DNA of 33,326 nucleotides from Phanerodontia chrysosporium (lineage: Eukaryota > Basidiomycota > Agaricomycetes > Polyporales > Phanerochaetaceae): the NCBI GenBank assembly GCA_001910725.1, contig MJGA01000100.1, forward strand, positions 1-33,326, in the 5' to 3' direction. Below, in pieces: positions 21,767 to 32,400 of this stretch; within the stretch, counting starts at the first letter, position 1; every line of letters starts with the position of its first letter. The notes beneath the pieces were generated by a model that was not told the DNA's origin, did not search any database, and worked only from the letters and a program-made list of their open reading frames with translations. Made by a program: the position numbers and the translations under genes.

Positions 21767-21882
21767 ACTGCGCCACACAGGTTTGGCTCAGCTCTGCCTC
21801 GTGCCTCGGGACTCTGTCCACCCATTCGCTCGCTTGTCCTCGCTAGAGTGACCCTGCCTACCCCGGTCTCCACTCTCTCGAC

Positions 21883-22465
21883 ATGAACAACTATGTCGGC
21901 CCCAACAACGACGCAGGGACCGCACAGACGGGCGACGAGCCCTACGCCAGCCACGGAGGCCCGTCCAGCGGCGTGGGGGCCCTCGTCGCACCGCACTCTA
22001 CCCTGGTCGCGCCGTCCCTGGGATCACGAAACCGACCTGACGCCCTCCTCTTCCACGCAGGATTGGAACTCAAAGCGGCTAACGTGTACATTAGAACTGT
22101 ACGAACACGGCCTTCGTGAGTGGTGTACTCCCTTGCTCTTCGTGGGCGAACCTGACATTGCAAAGCATGTTCTGCAAAACATGTACAAGTTGCATGCGAT
22201 TATCCTCTCTCGCTCGCCGTTCCTCGCCCATATCATGTCAACATCGCACCAAACGGGTGGCCGGCAGACCATCTATATCTACCTTGAACACGAACCGGAC
22301 GTAACGCACGAGGTGAGTTACCGTCACTCCCTGACTGCCAAACTCTAACCTTGTCTGCCCGAAAGGATTTGCAATAGGTGTGTGTTCCCGCGTGTGCTGC
22401 CTGTATGGACGCGGCCTGACGAGAAGCATTACAAGAAGCAGACGGTCCATTTCGCGCCCGTGTCA
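21883..22465 (+). pseudogene. BTB/POZ-domain gene, truncated
   Basis: Translation from the ATG at 21883 gives a low-complexity N-terminus (MNNYVGPNNDAG...) in one frame. The BTB core follows in another, implying an unresolved intron or frameshift near 22060-22095. The core reads LELYEHGL, DIAKHVLQNMYKLHAIILS, RSPFLAHIMSTS and TIYIYLEHEPDVTHE, the pattern of a BTB domain entering its second strand-helix unit. A clean intron follows (22313-22365; GTGAGT donor, CTAAC branch). The next exon starts GFAI as expected, then loses all resemblance within a few codons, just before the second promoter repeat. The rest of the BTB domain and the C-terminal half are missing. BTB proteins are often adaptors for Cullin-3 ligases or transcription regulators; this copy is unlikely to work. 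Confidence 0.55.
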
Positions 22466-22466
22466 C

Positions 22467-22586
22467 TCCACCGGGCCATATGTACTCGATAGACGTACAA
22501 ACGGGATGTAGTGTAAGATAATGAAAGGGAGGCATGTGCCCGATGTCACCTTGGTCTTATATATTAGGACCGTGAGGTGTTTTTGC
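22467..22586 (+). repeat. 120-bp promoter-like repeat, copy 2
   Basis: This is the second copy of the repeat at 21647-21766, 820 bp downstream and in the same direction. It keeps the TATA box (TTATATATTAG). An ATG follows at 22612, far closer than in copy 1, and the sequence downstream of the two copies is not alike. Only the promoter part appears duplicated, or the gene behind copy 2 has been replaced. Confidence 0.6.
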
Positions 22587-22611
22587 GAGTACTTGTGAGC
22601 GTACGGGCCCG

Positions 22612-22731
22612 ATGTCGCAGGTGGGTCCGCCAGGGACCTACAGGCCGTACTGGACAAACGACGCGTTCCCGCTGTACACGGGCGGAACCTCCAACACAAA
22701 GGCAACTTTCGTGACGGCGAAGCTACACTAG
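22612..22731 (+). CDS. 39-codon open frame behind promoter copy 2
   Basis: The ATG is the first one after the promoter-like repeat. The frame encodes MSQVGPPGTYRPYW and ends in FVTAKLH. I do not recognise it. It could be the first exon of a gene whose remaining exons lie between 22740 and 22960, or a chance frame. Confidence 0.25.
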   Translation: MSQVGPPGTYRPYWTNDAFPLYTGGTSNTKATFVTAKLH

Positions 22732-22981
22732 ATCTGCACACGAACAGTTTCCTTTCAACACCCGCCGTAGCATGTCCACACGCCCGATGCACCCATACTG
22801 GATCACCACGACACTCGATACAGGCCCTTGCTCGCGGGTCATACCTTCAGATGGCAATGACGCAACCCGTCGTCCGCTCACGGAATCCCGTGGCCCACAT
22901 AACAAGGTAGGCTGCAAGGACGTTGGTATAGAGGAGACGACATTCATTGGACAGGAGTAGGGCGCTGTCAGAACGCGATTA

Positions 22982-24072
22982 CTAGATCATCGCGTCTTCA
23001 CCAGGGCCTACGGTTACAGCTTGGTGCTGAGAACCTGCGTAGATAAAGAACAAAGAGTCCAAACGATACTCTACGCGCCACGCATTCCAACTTCGCCGAC
23101 TGGGTCGTCCGCCTTTGTTATCAGTCTTGTCCTTGTCGGTAACAGGCCACCGAATGATAGTTGTTTCAGCGATAGCGAGATCTCGTGGCTGGACCTCTGT
23201 CCAAGCCATTCGTTCCATAAACGCCTTAGCTCGGACGACAGACGAGGCGTCAAATATATCCCTGAATACTGGGATCTGAACCAAGAGGGACGTTATGAGC
23301 CACCATGGATAATCTGAACCAATGCGTACCTCGCTCTCGGCGACAGCCCTTGTACCCATCCACCTAGTAACCCACAACCCGTCATGTAAGGCCATGTCCT
23401 CTGATGTGTCGGTACACGTTAGCCAGCAGCATATGCGGTTCCAGTACCTTGCGCACCTATTTTGGGGCGGCTCATAGTATTCGCTAGTATGACAGCCTTC
23501 CGAAAATCGTCTTCGACGAGAGGGCGTATGAGGACACCCGCTTTCCGACGTGGTAACCCATCTTTGGCGAAGTTCGGAGCGACTATTTCACCTACAACCC
23601 AGATCGTCACCGGCTTGTTATCGATACACGCGTACTCTGCTGTATCTCCACCATCGTTTCCCCATCGTAACAGGTGAGATGGGAGAGAACGCAGGGAGTA
23701 ACATCGTGTTTCCTCGTTGGAATAAGATGTCAAGGTGTTTAACCGCTTGACCAATGGTTCCGTGAAATAGCTCCGAGTGTCAAGAGTAATAGGGGCATTC
23801 TGTTCGATGAAGGACATCAAGGCAAAGAAGAGTTCCCGGCGTACAATACCACTGACCTGTATTCCGAGAGCGGGACCCAACACCTTGACCGCGCGCTGCG
23901 CACGAGAGTCCCCGTCATCTCCAGCGGAGGACGCCGTCGCCGATCCGTCGGGCGAAGCATCGCGACTCACTATGGAGTCCTTCGCGGTTTCTCTGGAAAA
24001 TGCACATATTGGTACGAGTGAATAAAAGGGTGAAGCGCACACTCACTTCTGTTTCTTCGTTCTGGATGTCAT
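22982..24072 (-). CDS. member F of the two-domain family, 311 aa, four exons
   Basis: Exons are 24072-24047, 23992-23448, 23400-23330 and 23275-22982. The three introns (54, 47, 54 bp) have clear donors (GTGAGT, GTACTG, GTACGC), branches and acceptors, and all junctions keep frame (936 nt). The start follows a TATA box at 24113-24120. After a short basic and Ser-rich leader, the first family block reads SLPSHLLRWG, DNKPVTIWVVGEIV, LIRPLVEDDFRKA. The second block reads VFRDIFDAS, VQPRDLAIAETTIIRW, then after a charged loop WRVEYRLDSLFFIYAG. No catalytic motif, membrane segment or signal peptide is visible. This is the cleanest full-length member and the best reference for the family. Function unknown; a nucleic-acid or protein binding role is only a guess from the beta-rich pattern. 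Confidence 0.72.
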
Positions 24073-24112
24073 CAGTTGGTAGTTTGACCACCCCTCTGTC
24101 AGACCCTCGAGG

Positions 24113-24120
24113 TTTATATA
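24113..24120 (-). promoter_or_regulatory. TATA box of member F
   Basis: TATATAAA on the minus strand lies about 41 bp before the ATG at 24072. Confidence 0.55.
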
Positions 24121-24671
24121 GACCACCAGGAAGGCGTCCTTTTCCTGCGCCATATCCTACCTGCGTACTCCACGGTCCAAATCAACAAACGCTTTGTGTC
24201 ATACAGATTACGAGCATTTGAAAGTAGACGACCTGACTGAGCACGATTTACGGAAGAAAGCATGAGGTCGTGACAATACCAGAAGGGGATCTTCTGCGGT
24301 TAGAACTGTGCGCCGCAGGTCGAGTTACTCAACTTTTGCAAGGGCACCGTCTCGGGCGCACTCGAGGGAATTTGGCACACTGCACTACCTCTCCGGAGCA
24401 CAGGACTTCCCCGACTCGCGCGCTGGCTGCTGCTTGCTGCTGCTGGGATCGGGCGTGCCGCTGCGCGACCTGCAGGCCTCCACAGGTGCCGTAAAACGTC
24501 GCGCATGCGGATCCCTCTGCCCTGGCCGCAACAAGAAGCATGCTCGAACCTGATTTGACGAGCGACTGAACGTATGTTTACACTTGTTTGTAGGTCTTTT
24601 CACAAACACTCACATAATCTCGGTCTCGCATGCTATCGTTTTCACGACTGTCCTGCATACATCGTGCGGTT
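24121..24671. other. region without a confident gene
   Basis: A GC-rich patch at about 24340-24540 contains CTGCTG-like repeats and overlapping frames on both strands, but no motif or splice pair was recognised. It lies between the promoter of member F and a fragment of another family copy. Confidence 0.35.
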
Positions 24672-24900
24672 TCAACGAAGACGCATGTGCTGCAGTTCCA
24701 AGCTAAGGGCCCCACTGTCCATGTCAGCGGGTTGACAATCGCGCTTACCTAAGAGCATTTCGATTACGTAAGGCGATTCACCGTACAACAACAACGGTGC
24801 TCGCGCTGACGATGTACAGAGGTCGGTGCTAACATGGACGTCCAATCTTCGGACCAGCTGAAGCTCGCTTGCACAGCCGTTCACGCCAGTTTACATCTCA
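24672..24900 (-). pseudogene. fragment of a copy of the family's second block
   Basis: The minus frame reads LQLVRRLDVHVSTDL, then after a loop SPYVIEMLLG directly before a GTAAGC donor. It lines up with the gene at 25142: IIRKGDFVDVTVTADI, loop, VHFKLENIIQLL, followed there also by a donor. No first block or promoter is seen upstream. It is divergent to the intact gene at 25142 and is probably a decayed, inverted relative of it. Confidence 0.35.
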
Positions 24901-25141
24901 CCCATCTTCCACACTCGCCCGACCAAACTATCGGCGAGACGAACGAAAAAACCGGAGTGCCTCGCTCGCGCCGCGTCACGCTGGAATCTCGCTCATCATC
25001 ACATTCCAGTTTACGAAGATCAGCACGCTTAGCTGTCTTGCCATGCACAAGCATGGGAAGGTCGGACCGAGTCAGTCCAGGATAGTAAGGCCACAGGTAA
25101 GCACTGAGAACAACGCGACTTCACTTCGTCTTTTCTCCGCT

Positions 25142-26383
25142 ATGTCTGCGCAGCCCGACCTCTCCGTAAAGCAAGCACTCACACTGGCAACGCTAGATGT
25201 CCGCTCAGGTGACGTCAACATCATCCGGACGATGCAGGTATTTAAACCATCCACCCGCCCAATAACAGAGACGAGTCAACTCAACAATTCAGACAAAGGG
25301 ACTCACAATGTCATTACTCACCGGTACGTGGTTACTCGACTTGAAACCTGGCGTTCAGAATGACGTTCATTCACAGTGGATGGCCAACTGATACGGGACC
25401 TATGGCCGGCAGACCTACCTCAGATCGCAACGGACTATTCGGACGACAAACAGCTGTCAAGCAGGGACGTAATGCCCAGCGAACTTGACGACTTGTTCCA
25501 GTGGGCATACGTCGGAGTGAACCCGGACCAAGGGGACAACAGTCGGCGCCACTTGTTGTTGTACAAAGATACGGATTTCGGAGACGAGGGGTATCAAGCA
25601 ACCCAAGTGGCGATCAGACTGCAAGGTTTTGTGCAGCGGTTGAACATCCACCCGCTAGGGAACTGGAATCAGTACGTCCATGCCCCGCCGTCTCAACTTG
25701 GCTCCCTGCATTGATCTTCACACCAGCCGTCCTGACGGAGCCGCGAAGGCTTCACAATTTCTTGTATTAGACGGGGGTTCATACGACAGCGTATTTCAGT
25801 ACCAACTTGACGCTCTCGAAAACGTGCGGGACCTCATATACCGCCACGTCAATGACGAGTACGACCATCCACCACAAACCTCGTTGTACTTGCAGAAAAG
25901 AGTGTTCACCAAGGTCAGTATATACTTTCTACGTCCTTTGCCTCGATGAAATTCAGAGTACTCAGGTACGATCCTACGCGCAACAACCGAACTTGCTTCG
26001 TCCGATCGATGACCCTACCGGCAAAGCTCGCGATATGGGACACCAGTGGTTCGTAGCTTCTCGCCTCGTGGTCGGACGGCAATGCGCCGACCAGAAGACG
26101 CGTGTTTGCAACCATATGATTATTCGCAAGGGCGACTTCGTCGACGTCACCGTTACCGCAGACATTGCAAGCTTAAAGGCTCCTAGGCGATCACGAACGC
26201 AGGTACATTTCAAGCTTGAAAACATCATCCAGCTCTTGCCTAGGGCCCAGAGACAAGTACGTCGACTTTGCTGACAGTTGACTGTTCGCTCAAGCACCCT
26301 CGCAGGACGTCGAACAACCTACGGTGCAAGAGATGGTCATCCCTACACACGGAACCGTTCAGTTTGTCGATGGCCCGCAATAA
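25142..26383 (+). CDS. gene G, family-like protein next to the Helitron, 325 aa, six exons
   Basis: Exons are 25142-25237, 25293-25323, 25377-25671, 25727-25913, 25966-26256 and 26306-26383. All five introns are 49-55 bp with GTATTT, GTACGT, GTACGT, GTCAGT and GTACGT donors, and the 978 nt stay in frame. A pyrimidine-rich stretch precedes the ATG, as is usual in fungi. The middle exons give a charged globular protein with no family I can name (DELDDLFQW-like acidic helix, LYKDTDFGDEGYQ, FLVLDGGSYDSVFQYQL). The fifth exon ends with MIIRKGDFVDVTVTADI, a basic loop and VHFKLENIIQLL, matching the second block of members A, B, D and F. The first block was not recognised. Its stop is 40 bp from that of the convergent Helitron RepHel gene, so it may be Helitron cargo or an accessory gene. 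A single-strand-binding role is possible but unproven. Confidence 0.68.
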
Positions 26384-26423
26384 GGCTACGCAACCCCCGC
26401 CCCCTCCCACCTCTACTTCGTAT

Positions 26424-29400
26424 TCAGGTCAGGTTGTAGTAAAACACGACGCGCGGATACCACTCTTTGTCACTAGCAGACGCTTTATCCAGTTCGCTGT
26501 ATGCTCCTTGCCCGGTACACGCACCGTTAGAGCCATCGTAAATCCACGAGACCGCGGTAGGATCCACGTATCGCAAGATGTAATGCTGCTCCACAATGTA
26601 TACAATCCCTAACAACATCCACCGCTCATCACGCTCATGTCCGTCTGGAGCAAGTTTAAGCGGTGGCAACCCGTCCAACGCTTCTACCGATGTTACATCC
26701 AAGGCCAGTATTGTCGCACCTCGTACCTGCAAACGGGATATATCGATCCAGCGGTGTAGACGGTACAATTGCAGATATTGGAGCTCTTGTGCGTGCTCGC
26801 CAATATCTTGTATCTCGCCCTGTGCTAGTACACTTACAACGTCTACAACATCTGTCCCATTGTCCGCAGTTTTTGCGCCTCGGACTTTATGCCAGTCCGC
26901 CCACAGTTGATCTCGAGCCCTTTCAAGAGTTATCATGCCCCTGTCTACAGCCTTGAATTCTTCCAGAACACGCCCGAGCATCAACGACTGCGTATGACGT
27001 CCGCATGATAGCAACTGCGTCCTGCACCTACTGATCCATAACAAGGTCAGAACGCAGTCCATGCTACAGGACCCTAACATAACGTTGCCCACAACACCAA
27101 CAGGCTCTGACACACTAACCGCAGCACTCGCCGAATTTGTCTTTGAGACCTCCGCGACGACTGGATCTGTCCGTCGACGTTTACTGTGTTGAGCGGCTAG
27201 CGCAGTCTCTCGTTGGCGCTTACCCGACGCGTTGCCTGAAATAGCAGTCGTTCCCGTCGTCCAATCAGGGTCCAGGTCCCATCGCAACGCCTCATGTAGA
27301 TGCTCGGGTACGTACGCCTTGCCTTTCCACTTCCGGTACGCGTTGATAATCTCATGCCGCGTCGATCCACGCACTGTACAAGGCAGGCTGCCTTCGTAGG
27401 TCAACTTCGTTATCTCGTCCAACAGTTCCAAAGACCGGAACTCACGCAACAGATCAGGTGGAAGCCCACCTTGCATCTTGCTGAAATCGAACGGCCGCAG
27501 AATAAGTGTGCCTTCGTAAGTTGTACTACGAGATAAACATGTATACACTGACTGGAAAGACCTACAATACCTGAGATCAACGACGTTGTTCTCCCTGCTC
27601 CGGCCTTGGGAACCATAATCAGTCATAGCGAAATTTGGAAGTACTTGCGGTTGCTGTCTTGCTACAACCAACGAGCCATCGTCAGGGAGCATGCATAAAA
27701 CCTTCTCCGTGTTCGCTGTTACCGGCACAACGTTACGTGGTAACCCAACCAGCTGTACCTCACGAGGCGGACCACGCAATCTGACGAACAATGTTTCTAG
27801 ATACTTCTCACCATTCAAGCCATCCACACTATCCCATCCAACAACCTCGCATTCAGCACCATTTGTGGCGCACAGCTCTGTTGCCTCGTTATTCTTCAAC
27901 ATAACAGGCATGCCGATACACAGATTCAGTTTGCCAGGCAAATGACCCGTTACACTGGGAGGCAGCTCCCACAAGATACGTTGTAACGGTGGAAGCGGTA
28001 TGTTTGTAGCTCGCCTCATCTGTCTTACGTTACCATCGGCTCTCTGCATAGCACGCACTGACCCTCTTGTGGATGGCCGGCTCAACCGGTCTCGCGAGCA
28101 AAAAGTGCTTAACGACGTTCCGCTCTCTTCCGCAAAACGACGGCTGCCAATCTCGTTAATGGCGTCCCGGTGCGCATTCAACGCAGTGATTACTGACGCG
28201 TGTCTGAATCGGGCCTGGCTGATATGAGGATGACCTGCTTGCGCGGAGGAAACGCGAGTGCAGAGCAACTCGACGTCATTCCTCGTACAGGACTTGTACC
28301 TCAAATTTTCCAGCGCAATACGGTAACGTTCATCCATGTCTGTTGTGCCCAGCTGCCTCATGTTCTGACGAAGGATGACCACCGTCGTGAATAATTGCCA
28401 CAGACCTTGGCCCAACACGTTCTTCTGCCCAGCTGCAGACAACGCGCTGTTTGCACGCGCGACTGATGCGGTGTACAAAGAGTATTGTCCACGCCCCGGA
28501 GGGGGTAACTGTCCAAAATCCCCAGCAAATATGACGTGCTTGCTCGCAAAGGGAACCATCGGTACGTTGAAAGCTGCACACAGATACGAACTTATTCTGA
28601 AAAGATCCATACAAGACAGCATGGATACCTCATCTATGAATATCAAGTCCACACGCCCCAACCGCTCTCGAATCTTTGCGCACTTACTATCACTAAGTTG
28701 CTCACCACGACCAATACACAGCACCGAGTGGTAAGTAGAGCCACCTACGAGGCACGCCGCACTTCCTGTGGGAGCCAACACTTCAAAGCGGTGCAACTCA
28801 CCTCGTCTTTCGAAATAGGTCATCAAAGCTTTCAGCACCTGCGATTTTCCTGTGCCTCCCATACCACCCAAATACATCCGCAGCGGATCGTTGACGCGGT
28901 GGTCTGCCAGGCGATCGACGACAATGCGAAACGCCCGGGATTGTTCTCGATTCAATGCATACTCATTCATTACGCTGACAGCTACGTCAATCTGCGTTGC
29001 AACACGGCGAGATTCATCCGACGCGTTGGTATCCGTGATTCGCAAATCACTGCCTGTAACGGTCTCAACCGTATTATTCACTCGACTCGCACTTCTATTG
29101 TCTACCTGCACACCGCCTGCGAACTCACTGACACTTGACCTCCTCCGCTCTATTTCTCGATCTCTCGCTGAGTGCAACCTCTCCTTCCATTGGTCTGGTC
29201 CCAGTCCGCTTTCATGCAAGAAACCATCAAGTAAGTTATCTTCCCTCCCTTCACACCGTCTCGCGCCGCTGACGTCTTCATACATATGGAGCATCGTGTT
29301 CCGCATCGCCTCCATCTTAGCTCGATGTGCAGCTGTCAACGGACCAATTAAGTTGTCGTCATCAAATGCAGCAGGCCCCTCGTACTCACAGATATCTGTA

Positions 29401-32400
29401 GGCTCGTCTACTTCTATGCTTGTATCATATGTCTGCTCTTCCACTGGCATCCCTCCTGCAAATGAACGCATGGCATCAACCTCTTGCTGACGTCGCAACG
29501 CTGAGTAATCATCTCGTTCGTCCTGACATTCATACAGAACATTCATATTGTTCATCAGGCTCACGTGTCGCGCAGCCAAACTCGCCCCGTCGAACGCGTC
29601 AGCCCAACTCTCCGAAACTTGCTTAAGCTCACGACCCGTTCTCCACGGAACGAAGAAAGTTAACATGGTCCGGCAATATTCTTCACGGTCCCCGTGGTCT
29701 TTGCGAGGCAGAGCAGGGCCAACGAAGTTTAGGACGTAACGGCGCGCACCTCTCAACGCAAATACTCCGTGAGTCTTACTACACGGGTGGCCCTCAGCAA
29801 GCGGATAGAACGGAGTACGTGCTCTGCCCCCTCTTCCATCCTCGTTGAGGTCTTCACCCTCGAGTAGAGACGCCTCTTCGTACTCTCCATCTACCTCTAC
29901 CTCGACATCGAGGTCGTCGTCCTCATCTCCAAGCCAACCAGCCGGATCTTTGCGCTGACCACAACTTCCTTTCAGCCTTCTCCGCTGCGACGCTGACAGC
30001 TTACGGACATCAGTACACTGTAGGTAATCACACAAATTCCACATATCCATCGACACTGGCCTATGAATGTAATCGTTCAATTTACTGTGTCCAACAATCC
30101 CGTGCTCACTATGGTCCAGACGCACGTATTCTCTATCATGCTGAGATGGGTGACATACGTCATCAAGATACTCGGTACGATCACACGCATCCGCCCACGA
30201 ACGGATAACGTGCGCAACGTAACTGTACCAAAAGAAAACCTTGAAAATCTCGCCAGTATAATGATCTGGATATCCGAGCAAATGACTGCAGACCATCGGT
30301 CCGCCTACCTCTGAGCGGGATATCAGTGCGTTCACAATCTTTACAATGACCCTCCGGGCAGCCAAGTACTTATCATCGGACGCCCCGCTCTGCACAGTAT
30401 CACCAGAAGTGAGCACGTTACGCGCTACCTCGAATACTGCGTGAGTCTTCAATGACATCTTCGTAATGTAATCGGTCACATACGCCACGATCGCTCTTAC
30501 TTGTGTACCAGACAATAAGCAAGTAACATCTGAGTTACACCGAAGGACGTAACTAAGTACGTTTGAGAACGTATTGATCCACTCTTCCCGCTTTTTCATC
30601 CGAATTGCACCTGTATCTGGTTCAACGGTGGTGTCCCATACTACTGTTCTCGGAAACCTCGCTTTACACGGTGAGAACCTCGATTTCTTGCAGCCGTGTC
30701 TGTGATCCTGACTATGCCGATTCGACAGGTAAACGATCTCATCCACATCAGCACACATTCCCTTGTACCAGTCCATTGCAACTTCCTCCGTCAGGTTTTC
30801 CGGCGGAACGTGTGGCAGCTCAGTCGTTACGTCCGTCATGGGCTCGGCATGCATACCACGCTCCCGAACACGACTTCCGACCTCATCCAATGAACCGAAA
30901 TTGAACTCCCCTTGGTGACAACCCTCTAACCAACGAATGATGGCGTCACGGAAGCCCGAGTCTGCGTCCATTACCCTGTCTCTGATATCTTGAGGACTGT
31001 ACGCCCCTTCTATCCACAGTAGCAAATGAAGGTGGAGGGTGAGTCTACCCTGACTTTCCACAGTGCCATAGTACGAAGACGTTTTACCGAACAATCCTTC
31101 ATCGTCTCGACCCGCGCGAAGAATAACGTCTATGAAAGTAGTCACCACAAAATTGAAAAATCGCGCACACCCCGCTGGATTCGCCGCTATCGCACGGACT
31201 CTATCCCGTTCTGGCGGTAACGCACCGCAGTACGTGTCCAGATCGATACTCATACCGCAAAAGTTTAAACAGATAACATTCTTGATATCCGCTGGAGCGA
31301 ATGTTATGAAGAAGATTGGTACGCCTTTGTCGATTATCAAGGACCGGATCTCTGATCGTTGGTACTTCTTTCTTGTCGTAGAGGCGGGCACATGTCCCGC
31401 GACATGATCCACAAATTGGATAAGCTCGAAACAGCTTCTTTCGTCGTCTGTCTGAGGTCTCACGTACCCATCAGATTGCCCTCTTTCAATCAAAGCGTCC
31501 AGCGCATCCATATTGACAGACAATATTTTGTCTACGATGCGAGAAAAATTCCGTTTCTCGGTGAGCACCCACCCTGCACGCGAACTGCGCTTTATCTGAT
31601 CTTGGTTGAAGACGAGAAACACGAAATACTCGTCAACCTGGAACCGCCGGTCATGGTACGCCAGAAGCGTTTTTACATGGCTCATCCGTGGAACAGGTCG
31701 CAACATACGATCATTGTCAAAACCCCCTAACCCGTAGGGGAACAACCATGGGAACATGCCGGGGTACAAACGCGGATTATGGAATATACTTTCTGCTTCT
31801 GGTGCATGTCCGTATGCCAACACCTTACCTCCTGTGCGCACATGACGCAATGCAATTGCCACCTTCAACGTCTTCGGAAGATCAGCGAGCTGGTCAGCTA
31901 CAACACCATGCACCGCCAACGGACAATCACCCTCCTCTACACCTCGCTCATCATCAGATGCTTCGTATACGGCTAGTGAGTGCTGACCTGTTGCTCCATC
32001 CGACGTATCGTAAACCACCTCTACAGGTATCGCATTATCCACATACTCCGCCAAATTCGCGTAGCTAATCTCCACGTTACCGTAGTCAGAATGATATCGC
32101 CTCAACCATCGAAGTGCTGAAAGGACCTTGCTTTTTCGAACAAGAAGAGGTACGCGCTTCAGCAACGCGGCATGTGCCGCATCTCGCTCCTCTGCATCTA
32201 GCTGAGTGAAGTCCCCACAGCCCATAAGAACAACCGCAAGGCATTCCTCTAGTTCTGTACGCCTTGGCGGCAGTTTCGCCTGGAACTTCGCTACTGGTTG
32301 CGAAAAAACCACTGCATTTGCGCGCATTTTTCGCTGGCCCATTCCCACCGCAACCACACATACATTGTGACGATACCGAGCGACTAGGATCTTTTCAACA

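Noticed and set aside
28536..29490. Long plus-strand open frames (200 and 212 codons) inside the RepHel gene
   Set aside because: RepHel motifs are continuous on the other strand through this stretch; the plus frames overlap each other and show no domain.
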